Positions 18,889 through 28,417 are shown, counted from the stretch's first letter. The stretch is 64,000 nt of DNA from Allofrancisella inopinata (GCF_012222965.1 NZ_CP038241.1:806001-870000), one strand, 5' to 3'. Numbers and translations: made by a program. Notes: generated by a model not told the origin, from the sequence alone.

Positions 18889-21800
18889 ATGCAGTCACTT
18901 AAAAATATCCATTGCATTACACTCAATCATATAGCTCGTAGATATGATGGCGCTTATGATTCATTTATTAAACTCACATATGCTCTAGAGCATTATGCAT
19001 ATACTAATTACTATAACTATAACGTGGAAGTTTTATCTAATAATAGCTATACCCATATTAAGGTTATTATTAAATGCAAGTTTCATAATGTAGAACAAAC
19101 ATTTGAACTTCATAAAGACATACATTTCCAAGGAGTTGGATATAAGAGTGCTGATTTAATATGTAAGCAGTGTAAACAAGATTTTAAGAGCGATTATGAT
19201 GAGCAAATTGATGCTTTACTTGCGGATAAATTTGAAGCAAGCCCAAGCTATTTTGGATTATATTATAGCAATAAAACTCTACATAAAGGTCTAATGTCTA
19301 AATACCAACAACATAATCTTGCTTTTGTTGGTTTTATAGATTCTGATGAGAGTATTATTTACTGTATGTGTAAGCTATGTGGTTATTTTTCCATTAAACC
19401 TATAAAACTTCTTATGAGTGGTGAGAATTATAATTGTAAAAAATGTGCAAATAAGCCCCATTTGAGATCTAATGTTAATGAAGTACAAATAAAACTTCAC
19501 AAGTTATATTGTGACAAAGTTAGGATTACAAGGTTTTATAAAATATATTTTCTATACAGAGATAACCTTTTAGTAAGAAAAAAACAATTCTTAAGTATAA
19601 GAGAATTTGTTGATAAAACTGGGATTCACTATAAAATGTTTGTAGGTGCCAAAGAGGATTTACGTAGTGTATTCAAAAAGCAAAGTAATGAAGTAAATAT
19701 TTTACCTTTGTTTTATTTGTCAAACTCTGATTGTTCTGTATTTGTAAAAAGCGCTCTTTTTAAGCCTGAAATAACGTATTCAGGAAACACATTAGATTTA
19801 AGTTATTATATACTTTCAAAAGAAAAAAATATCAATTTAAAGGGAAAGCCAGTAATATTTGTAATAAGCATAGATATTGAAAATACCAAGCTTCCTTACA
19901 TATGCAATAATGATATCCAAATAATAGTAATATGTACATCTGCTGAATATAAAAAAATATTAGTCAACAATAATCAAATAACTGGATTACAAGATAATAT
20001 AAGTTTTATCAAATTAAAGTGTGATGATAACGGCCATGACTTAGCCAGGTATATAGTAATAAAGAAATATGTTGCTTGGCATTATGCCTATTCTCAGAGC
20101 ATAGATGATTTTCTTATTATAGAAGGTAATATAAATATGGTTGTAAGTGCCAATGACTATGTCTATGATTGGTCATTACTGTATCAATATACTAAACAAA
20201 AGGTAACCAGTAATGGTCATATTGTTGGCTTAATTGGGCAAGAAAAATATGAACAAAAAACACGCAGTGGTATAGCAGCTATTATTTATTATAATAGTTC
20301 TTATATCTTTGAAAATCTCTTTAAATACGCAGGATATAATCTTTGGGAATTAATACCGGTAAAATATTATAATTATGCTGCTGATTCAGCATATACATTA
20401 ATAGCGTTAGAAGTTTTATATAAACAAAATCTAGCTTATAATTATGAAAATGGTTATATAGATATAGACATAGATAATATCAAAGTTTCCAGATATAGAA
20501 AATCTGCATCATCCTTGGGTCTAAAAGGAGTTGAAGACTATTTAACAGTAAGTCAAGGTGCAAGTGATGTAGAAGACTTCGTCATAACCGCTCTCCAAGA
20601 AACTGTTATTGAACGTTATCAAAATAAGATAAATATACCTTATTTAAAACTTTTCATGTTACAAAATCATATACCTAAAGAGAATATTTCTAAGTTAGCT
20701 AAGGTTATAGATAGTTATACACTTAATTCATATGTTAAGAATAATTATAGGGATTATCAAAAAAAAGCTATAAATGAAATAGAATCCTCACAAGAAAAAA
20801 TTAAAAGAGTTTTTTTGCCAACTGGAACTGGTAAAACTTATGTAATTTTTTATAAAGCGCTTAATGACTATATTAAAGGTAAAGATGTAATTATTATAGA
20901 ACCTTTTTTGTCATTAGTAGATCAAATGTTTTCTCTTTTTAAAAGAGAAATCTTAGAGAATATACCTCGACCTAACTTGGATGTTAAGTATAAGTTTCCT
21001 GTCCTTAAGGTTGCTACAGGTTACAATAGGTGTCTTACATTAGCATATTTTGCTGAGAGGATGAGAGAACCGCAACATTTAAGGGAAAAAAGAAAATATA
21101 TCGTTAGTTATTATAGTTTTATAAATTTATTTGATTCTGTAGATAAAAGTAACTTAAATAACGTTAGTTTTATTTTTGACGAAGCTAAGATAACTGCCCC
21201 CGAAAAGTTGCTAGCTAAACTACCTGATTTTAGTGAAAAGTTACTAATGTCTGGATCAGAATTTGACCATAAATATACGTATAAACTAAATTATAGAGAA
21301 GCATTCGATCGTGATGTGATAAGAAAAGTAAAAGGTTATAAAATAGCTTGTACTATTGATCAAATTCAAAACAAGATTTTAGAAAATAAACCGTTTAAAG
21401 GTATAATTTATGTGAGTGGACAAAGAAGATTAAGAGAGCTTATAAGAACAATCCCTCAAAGTTTTAAAAAGTCAAACTCAGCAAAACATGACTTACAGTT
21501 GTTAACCTCATATCTACAAAAGTGTTTTCAAAACGTAAGTATTAATTATATATATAGTAAAAAATATAATAAAAAGTATATAGATGATACTGATAAGCTG
21601 AATATTTATAAATTAGAAAACTTTAAAAACAAACAAGATAATGCCGTATTGATAACCTATAGAAGCTTAACGATAGGTTTTGATGATCCTAATTTAGGGT
21701 ATATTATTAAGCTAGGAGATTTGTATGGCTCAAAAGGTGAGCAAATACTTGGACGAATAGTGCGTAAATTTCCTAATAACACCGGTGGAACAAATTTATA

Positions 21801-24675
21801 TAAAAAAGCGTATTATACTGGAGAGTTTGATGAAAACCTCAAATGTCTTTTAGCACCAGCAAGTGCTAACTTATATTCTCAAAAATTGCAAACACCTATC
21901 TTCGCTATTCATAAACCAAATATTACCCTCCAACCTTATAGTAAACAACAAGTTCAAAATCCATGTAACTTAGTAAGCAAAACTTCTTTTTTAAAACAGC
22001 AGCAGTATTTAAATCCAAATGAATCTATAAGAGCTACTATGAGTTTAAATTCTAATTCTAGAACATCTAGTATAGATAGTGAATTAAGATTGAAAAACAC
22101 CAGCATATTTGAGAGACATGATGATTCTTATAAAAGTTTTGAAGATCTTAGAGTTTTTAATATAATAGATGCAGAAATGTCAGATAATCCATTAAGTCCT
22201 CAAAATAGAAGTTTATCTAGTGAAAATAATAGGTTTTATAATAATACAGATTTTAAGCATATTAGACGCTCAAGTATAGACTCGCATATGTCAATTGATT
22301 CATTAAACTCAAATGCTCAAAATCAAATAAATAGTTTTACTACTAAAAAACCTAGCTTCTTTATTAATAAACCAGGTACTGTACTAAAACTTTATGGTAA
22401 ACAACAAGCAAGTATAAGAGCCGGTATAGTTAATCATCGTGTTAACTGCTATATTAATGCGAGTTTACAATTACTATCATGTATGGAACCTATCTTACGC
22501 CAACTAACAGATATAAGCGATATAAATCAAAGAGCATTTGCAATCTCACAAAGATTATCTGAAGATGGCGCTATTCAACAGCAATATAAGCGTTATATTT
22601 CTTCTACTAATCTTTTTAACGTAATTAATGAAATAATGACTCAGTTAATTAGCGGACAAAAAACTTCTATAGATATAGTTAGACTATTAGATTGTTTTAA
22701 ACAACAAAATGTAGCAAATAGTGCACTGGATACTCCTATTTTTAGGAACGTTCAAGGAGATGCTCATGAATTTATAATAAAATTATTAGATATAACTGTA
22801 CTAGATAACCCGAGTGTAATACATAAAAGGATAGTATCATGTTCCAATTGCGGTCAAAGAAGTGTAACAGATAATCCCCAAACTTTTATAGGAGTTAATT
22901 GTAATCAACCCCATTTAGTAATTTCTAATGCAGTTTTCACTGAAAATAATCCCTCAATAGAAAATTTAAGTGGAGAAAATAAATACCTATGTTCTAGCCG
23001 AATTTGTGGCGGTACTAAGCAAAATGCGAGAAGTGAAATATATTATGACTTCATGGATCAAGACTATATACTTGTACATTTGGTATTATTTGATACTTCC
23101 AGAAGTAAATATACAGAGAACATTTATATTAACGATATAGAAACCCAAGGGGTATGTTACAAACCCATTGCTTGTATTGTACATATTGGCCCAAATATCG
23201 ATAGGGGTCATTATATAGCAGTATCTCGTAATACCTGCCAAGATAATTTTGTTATATATAATGACACTAAAGTAACTAAAACAGCTTATAAAAATATAGA
23301 CGATGTAATTAATAGCTTTAAACCTAAATATGGCTACACTAACCCTCAACCATATATCATACTTTATAAAAAACAAACCCAAAGCCCTTATGTTTTAGCA
23401 AATAGAGCTTCTTTTTTAGAACACCCAGATACCAATGCAACTATAACAGCTAAAATAAATACAAATACTAGGCGTTTGAGTATAGTTTCAGATAGCCCAG
23501 GCAAGCCACTAAGCCCACAAAATAGAGTTTTTTTTGATGAATACAATAACTTCCATAACGATCAAAACTTTAAGTATGTGAGACATCCTAGCATAGGTTC
23601 GGATATAGTTAATAATCCATTGAGCCCTAAAAGTAACGATACTTTTTTTGATAAATTTAGTTTTGCGCGATTACATGATGAAATTTATACTCATAGGGCT
23701 AAAAATGAAATCCAAAACCTTATTAAAAGTCACCATAATAGTGCAGTAATAGCTGGTGGAGATGAAATTAATAGTTATGCTGCAGAGATTACTATTAGGT
23801 GTGAAAATAATCATGAAACTAAAGATTATGTAACTAATTTTATTGAGTCATGGTGCCAAGATTGCGAAGTAACTGGCAACAAAGATCCTAATAAAATCAA
23901 GAAAAGAAAGGCTTCCATATCGACTTCTGATTTAGAAAAAGTAGTAAATAATAATATTGATATTGTACCTAGTGTTATGGGTAATATAGGACAAGGATTT
24001 AATACTGATAATAGTGTTAGTCTAAGTAGTCAGCTGCAAACATATACAAAAAAACAATATAAATGTGATTTTCCAGGCTGTAATTATAAAACCACTTTTT
24101 CAGCAAGTTTGAAAACACATCAGCTGAGACATACAGGGGAGAAATCATTTAAGTGTGACTTTGAAGACTGTGATAAAAAATTTCTTACAGAAGTAGAGTT
24201 GAAAACACATCAGCTGAGACATACAGGGGGGAAACCATTTAAGTGTGACTTTGAAGACTGTGATAAAAAATTTCTTACAGAAGTAGAGTTGAAAACACAT
24301 CAGCTGAGACATACAGGGGGGAAATCATTTAAGTGTGACTTTGAAGACTGCGATAAAAAATTTTTTACAGAAGTAGAGTTGAAAATCCATAAACAAAGAC
24401 ATAAAGGGAAACTACTTAGTTGTGACATTGCAGGCTGTAGTAGAAAATTTGCTATAAAAGCAGAGTTGAATAGACATAAAAAAAGCCATGAGGAGAAACC
24501 ATATGTGTGTGACTTTGAAGGATGTAGTCAAACTTGTACTACATCAACACGATTGGTTGAACATAAACGAGTACATACAGGTGAGAAACCATATGAATGT
24601 GAAATCTGTGGTTACAGGTCTGCTAGAAAAGGAGATTTGAATAGACATAAAAAAGTGCATGAAAGCAATAGATGA
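18889..24675 (+). CDS. Giant chimeric protein: zinc motifs, SF2 helicase, ubiquitin-specific protease, seven C2H2 zinc fingers
   Basis: A single uninterrupted 1928-codon frame. Residues about 55-190 hold Cys/His clusters (C63, H66, C92, C95; later CKLC and CKKC) like the zinc motif repeated in phage and giant-virus proteins. About 300-620 is unassigned, with a weak glycosyltransferase-like stretch (IDDFLIIEGN). An SF2 helicase core follows: PTGTGKT 644-650, DEAK 764-767 and QxxGRxxR 952-959. After a Ser/Pro/Asn-rich linker comes a ubiquitin-specific protease domain: Cys box NCYINASLQ (C1187), CxxC zinc knuckles, and His box GHYIAVSR (H1441) with YND at 1457-1459. After more linker, residues 1725-1924 are seven C2H2 fingers, some joined by HTGEKP linkers. 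The last two modules are eukaryotic in type. A host-directed effector, a virus-derived gene or a selfish/defence factor are all possible. No signal peptide is seen. Confidence 0.85.
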   Translation: MQSLKNIHCITLNHIARRYDGAYDSFIKLTYALEHYAYTNYYNYNVEVLSNNSYTHIKVIIKCKFHNVEQTFELHKDIHFQGVGYKSADLICKQCKQDFKSDYDEQIDALLADKFEASPSYFGLYYSNKTLHKGLMSKYQQHNLAFVGFIDSDESIIYCMCKLCGYFSIKPIKLLMSGENYNCKKCANKPHLRSNVNEVQIKLHKLYCDKVRITRFYKIYFLYRDNLLVRKKQFLSIREFVDKTGIHYKMFVGAKEDLRSVFKKQSNEVNILPLFYLSNSDCSVFVKSALFKPEITYSGNTLDLSYYILSKEKNINLKGKPVIFVISIDIENTKLPYICNNDIQIIVICTSAEYKKILVNNNQITGLQDNISFIKLKCDDNGHDLARYIVIKKYVAWHYAYSQSIDDFLIIEGNINMVVSANDYVYDWSLLYQYTKQKVTSNGHIVGLIGQEKYEQKTRSGIAAIIYYNSSYIFENLFKYAGYNLWELIPVKYYNYAADSAYTLIALEVLYKQNLAYNYENGYIDIDIDNIKVSRYRKSASSLGLKGVEDYLTVSQGASDVEDFVITALQETVIERYQNKINIPYLKLFMLQNHIPKENISKLAKVIDSYTLNSYVKNNYRDYQKKAINEIESSQEKIKRVFLPTGTGKTYVIFYKALNDYIKGKDVIIIEPFLSLVDQMFSLFKREILENIPRPNLDVKYKFPVLKVATGYNRCLTLAYFAERMREPQHLREKRKYIVSYYSFINLFDSVDKSNLNNVSFIFDEAKITAPEKLLAKLPDFSEKLLMSGSEFDHKYTYKLNYREAFDRDVIRKVKGYKIACTIDQIQNKILENKPFKGIIYVSGQRRLRELIRTIPQSFKKSNSAKHDLQLLTSYLQKCFQNVSINYIYSKKYNKKYIDDTDKLNIYKLENFKNKQDNAVLITYRSLTIGFDDPNLGYIIKLGDLYGSKGEQILGRIVRKFPNNTGGTNLYKKAYYTGEFDENLKCLLAPASANLYSQKLQTPIFAIHKPNITLQPYSKQQVQNPCNLVSKTSFLKQQQYLNPNESIRATMSLNSNSRTSSIDSELRLKNTSIFERHDDSYKSFEDLRVFNIIDAEMSDNPLSPQNRSLSSENNRFYNNTDFKHIRRSSIDSHMSIDSLNSNAQNQINSFTTKKPSFFINKPGTVLKLYGKQQASIRAGIVNHRVNCYINASLQLLSCMEPILRQLTDISDINQRAFAISQRLSEDGAIQQQYKRYISSTNLFNVINEIMTQLISGQKTSIDIVRLLDCFKQQNVANSALDTPIFRNVQGDAHEFIIKLLDITVLDNPSVIHKRIVSCSNCGQRSVTDNPQTFIGVNCNQPHLVISNAVFTENNPSIENLSGENKYLCSSRICGGTKQNARSEIYYDFMDQDYILVHLVLFDTSRSKYTENIYINDIETQGVCYKPIACIVHIGPNIDRGHYIAVSRNTCQDNFVIYNDTKVTKTAYKNIDDVINSFKPKYGYTNPQPYIILYKKQTQSPYVLANRASFLEHPDTNATITAKINTNTRRLSIVSDSPGKPLSPQNRVFFDEYNNFHNDQNFKYVRHPSIGSDIVNNPLSPKSNDTFFDKFSFARLHDEIYTHRAKNEIQNLIKSHHNSAVIAGGDEINSYAAEITIRCENNHETKDYVTNFIESWCQDCEVTGNKDPNKIKKRKASISTSDLEKVVNNNIDIVPSVMGNIGQGFNTDNSVSLSSQLQTYTKKQYKCDFPGCNYKTTFSASLKTHQLRHTGEKSFKCDFEDCDKKFLTEVELKTHQLRHTGGKPFKCDFEDCDKKFLTEVELKTHQLRHTGGKSFKCDFEDCDKKFFTEVELKIHKQRHKGKLLSCDIAGCSRKFAIKAELNRHKKSHEEKPYVCDFEGCSQTCTTSTRLVEHKRVHTGEKPYECEICGYRSARKGDLNRHKKVHESNR
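24110..24379 (+). repeat. Three 90-bp tandem units coding C2H2 zinc fingers 2-4
   Basis: Units at 24110-24199, 24200-24289 and 24290-24379 repeat with a period of exactly 90 bases (30 codons). The first unit shares only its beginning and end with the rest, and the later ones differ by only a few bases, for example CTT to TTT in the CDKKF(L/F)TE segment. Each codes one finger plus linker. The near identity at DNA level implies recent duplication. Confidence 0.9.
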
Positions 24676-24718
24676 TTAGAGGAGCCTGAGCCCTTTCATT
24701 ACAAGTTTTGTGAAACTG

Positions 24719-24745
24719 TATAGCCTACTAGTTATAGGTGTAGTA
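24719..24745. repeat. Possible relic of the MITE-like element found at 27940-28110
   Basis: Thirteen bases (TATAGCCTACTAG) match the inverse of 28036-28048 exactly. The next 14 bases match at 9 positions, including GTAGTA. It lies just after the giant chimeric gene. The match is short and no terminal repeats are visible, so relatedness is tentative. Confidence 0.3.
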
Positions 24746-24906
24746 GCTCAAACTTGATCTGATAATAAGTACTTGTCTAAAGCATTCTAAAGGTTTAAAA
24801 CAACTATTTTAAAGTAAAATCTGGCTTATATGTATTTATAAAATTTAGGTTATTCCTTATAATAGTGGCTAGCTTACTAAGTTTACATCTAAGTGTTATA
24901 TAATTT

Positions 24907-25890
24907 ATGCGAGAAATTTCTAATTTAAAAGTAAAGGTTGAAAGTGGTGGTAAATATACTACAGAGCAAGGTTTTCATGCAGTTAAAGATGGTATTAGAA
25001 ATAAAAAAGAAAATTCTGTACATATTCGTAAACCTGAGTGGCTAAAGGTTAAAAAACAAGATTCAAATGAATACCTTAAAGTTAAAACTATCACGAAAAA
25101 ACATAAGCTTTCTACTGTTTGTGAAGAAGCGAAATGCCCGAATATTAATGAATGTTGGTCTCATGGTACAGCAACCATCATGCTGATGGGGAGTGTTTGC
25201 ACTAGAGCATGTAAGTTTTGTTCAGTTGACACAGGAAATCCAAAAGGCTGGCTTGATAAAGATGAGCCTAAAAATGCAGCCAAAAGTGTAAAATTAATGA
25301 ATCTGGAATATGTAGTTTTGACTTCGGTGGATCGTGATGATTTAGAAGATGGTGGAGCTGCACATTATGCAGCCACAATTTCAGCAATAAAACAACTTAG
25401 TCCAGAGATTAAAGTTGAAGCTTTAACACCAGATTTTGGTGGCGTAGAACAAAATATAGATAAAATTATAAATACGCAAGTTGATGTTATCGCACAAAAC
25501 ATCGAAACTGTAGAACGTTTGACTCATCCTGTGCGTGACCCTAGAGCAGGGTATTGGCAGACTCTTAATTTTTTGAAATATGTAAAACAAAAATCATCAA
25601 ATGTTTTGACCAAAACTAGTATCATGGTGGGTCTAGGTGAAACAGAAGAAGAAATCTATAAAACTATGGATGACGCTAGAAGTGTAGGGGTTGATATTTT
25701 AACACTAGGTCAATATATGCAACCAACTAAGCATCATTTAAGCGTACAAAGGTTTGTAACGCCAGCACAATTTGATGAGTATCGTAAAGTAGGTTTAGCA
25801 AAAGGGTTTTTAGAAGTAGCATCTGGCCCGATGGTTCGTTCTAGCTATAGAGCAGATAGAGTTTTTAAAAGAAATAATTTAGACTTATAA
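24907..25890 (+). CDS. lipA: Lipoyl synthase
   Basis: LipA is a radical SAM enzyme that inserts two sulfurs into octanoyl groups on lipoyl domains. The auxiliary cluster ligands are in [12 protein letters not shown]. The radical SAM cluster is CTRACKFC. The C-terminal MVRSSYRAD carries the conserved serine that binds the auxiliary cluster. The 327-residue length is standard. lipB is not next to it. TATAAT at 24858-24863 is a possible -10. Confidence 0.97.
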   Translation: MREISNLKVKVESGGKYTTEQGFHAVKDGIRNKKENSVHIRKPEWLKVKKQDSNEYLKVKTITKKHKLSTVCEEAKCPNINECWSHGTATIMLMGSVCTRACKFCSVDTGNPKGWLDKDEPKNAAKSVKLMNLEYVVLTSVDRDDLEDGGAAHYAATISAIKQLSPEIKVEALTPDFGGVEQNIDKIINTQVDVIAQNIETVERLTHPVRDPRAGYWQTLNFLKYVKQKSSNVLTKTSIMVGLGETEEEIYKTMDDARSVGVDILTLGQYMQPTKHHLSVQRFVTPAQFDEYRKVGLAKGFLEVASGPMVRSSYRADRVFKRNNLDL

Positions 25891-25922
25891 AATTAAAAAA
25901 CTAAAAACAAAAGGTGAAGAAA

Positions 25923-26582
25923 ATGGCAAAAGTAGCAATAGTATTATCAGGTTGTGGTCATCTTGATGGTACCGAGATACAAGAGGCTATACTGACTATA
26001 CTAGCGTTAGAAAAGCAAGGTGTAGAATGGCAAGGAGTTGCTTTAAATGAAAACCAAAAACATGTAATAAACCATTTGAATCAATCTGTTGATGCGAAAG
26101 CTTCTCCTAGAAATATATTAGAAGAATCAGCACGTCTTACTAGAGGCAATGTTATAGACCTTGCAGAAGCTGATAGTGATAATTATGACGCTGTAATATT
26201 TCCAGGTGGCTTTGGTGCGGCTAAAAATATTATGGATTTTGCATTTGTTGGTGATGATAGTTATCAAATGAATGAGGAAGTATTAAAATTTGCAAGAGCT
26301 TTTTATCTTGCAGATAAGCCAGCTGGTTATATTTGTATTTCTCCTTTAATGATACCTTTAGTCTACCCAGAAGGCACAAAAGTAACTATCGGTAATGATG
26401 AAAATACAGCAGCAATTTTAGAGAAAAAGGGTGCTGAAATTGTAATGATGGATGCTACAGATATTTGTGTTGATGAGGGAGTAAAAGTGGTTTCCACACC
26501 AGCGTATATGTGTGCTAAAAATATTTTAGAAGCGTCACAAGGTATAGAAAAATTAGTTGAAAAAGTAGTTAGTTATATTTAA
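25923..26582 (+). CDS. elbB: Isoprenoid biosynthesis glyoxalase ElbB
   Basis: ElbB belongs to the DJ-1/PfpI glutaminase-like superfamily and has glyoxalase activity in E. coli. The start AKVAIVLSGCGHLDGTEIQE is the family signature. The catalytic-type Cys lies in AGYICISPLM (the nucleophile-elbow region). IFPGGFGAAKN is the glycine-rich turn. I take ATG 25923, with AAGG 8 bases upstream, rather than GTG 25914, giving 219 residues. It lies 32 bp after lipA and 12 bp before yebC, so the three are probably co-transcribed. Confidence 0.92.
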   Translation: MAKVAIVLSGCGHLDGTEIQEAILTILALEKQGVEWQGVALNENQKHVINHLNQSVDAKASPRNILEESARLTRGNVIDLAEADSDNYDAVIFPGGFGAAKNIMDFAFVGDDSYQMNEEVLKFARAFYLADKPAGYICISPLMIPLVYPEGTKVTIGNDENTAAILEKKGAEIVMMDATDICVDEGVKVVSTPAYMCAKNILEASQGIEKLVEKVVSYI

Positions 26583-26594
26583 GGATATAAAAAG

Positions 26595-27341
26595 ATGGCA
26601 GGTCATAGTAAGTGGGCTAATATCAAGCATAAAAAAGCAAAAGAAGATGCAAAACGAGGTAAAATTTTTACTAAATTGATTAGAGAAATAACAGTAGCAG
26701 CTAGGTTAGGGGGTGGGGATAAAGATGCTAACCCAAGGCTAAGAGCCGCTATTGCTACAGCACTTTCTAATAATATGAGTAAAGATACTATAGAAAGAGC
26801 TATCACTAAAGGTGCTGGTGGTGAAGAGGGAGCAAATGTTGAAGAAGTACGTTACGAAGGTTATGGACCAAATGGTGTAGCTATTATGGTTGATTGTATG
26901 ACAGATAATCGTAATCGTACTGTTGGTGAAGTTCGTCATGCTTTTACTAAAAGTAGTGGAAATCTGGGAACAGATGGTTCAGTAGCATATATGTTTACTA
27001 AAAAGGGTATTATTTCATTTGCAAGTGGAGTAGATGAAGATTCTCTAATGGAACTAGCTTTGGAAGCAGGGGCTAATGATGTAATTATACATGAAGATGG
27101 TAGTATAGATGTAATAACAGACCCTCAAAGCTTTTCTGATGTGCAAGAAACACTTATAAAAAAAGGTTTTAATCCAGATAGTGCTGAAGTTACTTTTGAT
27201 GCAGAAACTAAAGTTGAGTTAGACCTGGAAACAGCAGAAAAGGTTATGAATCTAATTGATAAATTAGAAGACCTTGATGATGTACAAAATGTATACTCTA
27301 ACGCTAATTTTACTCAAGAATTAATGGAACGACTTAGTTAA
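26595..27341 (+). CDS. yebC: YebC/PmpR family regulatory protein
   Basis: The N-terminus [20 protein letters not shown] is diagnostic of the family. [20 protein letters not shown] and the acidic C-terminal third also match. Members act as transcription regulators or assist ribosomes at proline stretches. The 248-residue length is standard. ruvC follows after 45 bp, the usual bacterial order yebC-ruvC. Confidence 0.97.
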   Translation: MAGHSKWANIKHKKAKEDAKRGKIFTKLIREITVAARLGGGDKDANPRLRAAIATALSNNMSKDTIERAITKGAGGEEGANVEEVRYEGYGPNGVAIMVDCMTDNRNRTVGEVRHAFTKSSGNLGTDGSVAYMFTKKGIISFASGVDEDSLMELALEAGANDVIIHEDGSIDVITDPQSFSDVQETLIKKGFNPDSAEVTFDAETKVELDLETAEKVMNLIDKLEDLDDVQNVYSNANFTQELMERLS

Positions 27342-27386
27342 CTATAATTTGATAGATATTACATTCTTAATAAGTCTAGGAGCTAA

Positions 27387-27902
27387 ATGGTAATTTTAGG
27401 TATAGATCCAGGTTCAAGAATTACGGGTTTTGGGGTTATTAAGGCTCAAGATAATAAACTATATTATGTTGCTAGTGGGTGTATTCGTATTACAGAAGTA
27501 ACTATAGCAAATAGGCTCAAGCAGATTGCAGATGGTATCACAGAAGTTATAAATACATATGTTCCAACAGAATCTGCTATTGAGCAGATTTTTATGTTTC
27601 AGAATCCAACAGGTGCTTTAAAGTTAGGACAAGCAAGAGGTGTTGCTATGTGTACTTTAGCCATAAATGGCTTAGGTGTTAGTGAGTATTCGGCTAAGCA
27701 GATAAAACAAGCAGTAGTTGGAACAGGGGCAGCAGCAAAGTCTCAAGTTCAACATATGGTGCAATCTCTATTAGGGTTAAGTAAAAAGCCACCAGAAGAT
27801 GCAGCAGATGCTTTAGCTATAGCTATATGCCATTATCATAGCAGTAAATCCTTAGCTAAAATTGTTGGAGCAAGTCGAGTGGCTCAAAAAAGAATTAAAT
27901 AA
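27387..27902 (+). CDS. ruvC: Holliday junction resolvase RuvC
   Basis: The nuclease motif [14 protein letters not shown] gives the first catalytic Asp, [13 protein letters not shown] the Glu, and [14 protein letters not shown] the last acidic pair. The 171-residue length is normal. AGGAG lies 4 bases before the start. In most genomes ruvA and ruvB follow at once; here a 171-bp inverted-repeat element and a PRC-barrel gene separate ruvC from ruvA. Confidence 0.97.
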   Translation: MVILGIDPGSRITGFGVIKAQDNKLYYVASGCIRITEVTIANRLKQIADGITEVINTYVPTESAIEQIFMFQNPTGALKLGQARGVAMCTLAINGLGVSEYSAKQIKQAVVGTGAAAKSQVQHMVQSLLGLSKKPPEDAADALAIAICHYHSSKSLAKIVGASRVAQKRIK

Positions 27903-27939
27903 ATGTCATCAACTCTAAAAGCTTATTAAATATTACATA

Positions 27940-28110
27940 ATACCAATTCCAACACATATAGCTAACGATACTAAAAAGTAGTACTAACTGAAATAGCTTG
28001 GTTTTAAGCTATTTCAGTTAGTACTACTTTTATGCCTAGTAGGCTATATTATTACTTTTAGTCATAAACTCCTTTGGGATAAATTCAACAATTTATGTTG
28101 GAATTGGTAT
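27940..28110. mobile_element. MITE-like element with 15-bp terminal inverted repeats and an internal palindrome
   Basis: The 15-base ATACCAATTCCAACA at 27940-27954 recurs as its exact inverse complement at 28096-28110. Between them sits a perfect 26-bp palindrome (27974-27999 and 28006-28031) with a 6-base loop. There is no coding capacity. Size, perfect ends and internal symmetry fit a miniature inverted-repeat transposable element moved in trans. No clear target duplication is visible. It splits the ruvC-ruvA neighbourhood. Confidence 0.7.
27974..28031. repeat. Perfect 26-bp stem, 6-base loop palindrome
   Basis: The arms are exact inverse complements and begin with AAAA and end with TTTT. 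In RNA it would form a very stable hairpin in either direction, so it could end transcription from ruvC as well as being part of the mobile element. Confidence 0.9.
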
Positions 28111-28270
28111 AACTGATTATCCTCGTGCTTCACGTGGTAATCTACCGTCTTGAAAGCCAAAAAATTACAGTCTTTAAATAGCTAACGTTGAAAACCTGCT
28201 GTATAAAAATTCATGTAAGCAATCTTATATGTTAATTTAAAGAGACTACAAACAAAAAGGAGGAGATAAT

Positions 28271-28417
28271 ATGCAGAAGCATCAAAAGCAAAGATTAAGT
28301 AGGGGTAATACTATAAAAATAAAAAAAAACATTAGGAGAGTCTACGATGAAAAAAACACAATTAATTATAACAACTATATTGTTAGCTGGTGGTATAGGT
28401 TTAGGTTATTCAAATGA
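28271..28417 (+). CDS. Possible 48-residue frame overlapping the PRC-barrel gene start
   Basis: ATG 28271 follows a perfect GGAGG at 28259-28263 by 7 bases, one of the best ribosome sites in the window. The frame reads a basic peptide (MQKHQKQRLSRGNTIKIKK) and overlaps the next gene out of frame. It may be a leader peptide that couples translation, or chance. No homologue is recognised. Confidence 0.25.
   Translation: MQKHQKQRLSRGNTIKIKKNIRRVYDEKNTINYNNYIVSWWYRFRLFK

Larger units (their letters stand above)
27903..28346. other. Intergenic region ruvC to PRC-barrel gene
   Basis: This 444-bp gap contains the MITE-like element (27940-28110) and a short frame with a strong ribosome site (28271). 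Otherwise I see nothing coding. Confidence 0.6.

Noticed and set aside
20080-20160. Glycosyltransferase domain in the chimeric protein
   Set aside because: Only a short stretch (DDFLIIEGN) resembles a nucleotide-sugar site; not enough to call a domain.
24110-24379. CRISPR-like or noncoding tandem repeat
   Set aside because: The 90-bp units are contiguous, in frame and code for C2H2 fingers; there are no spacers.
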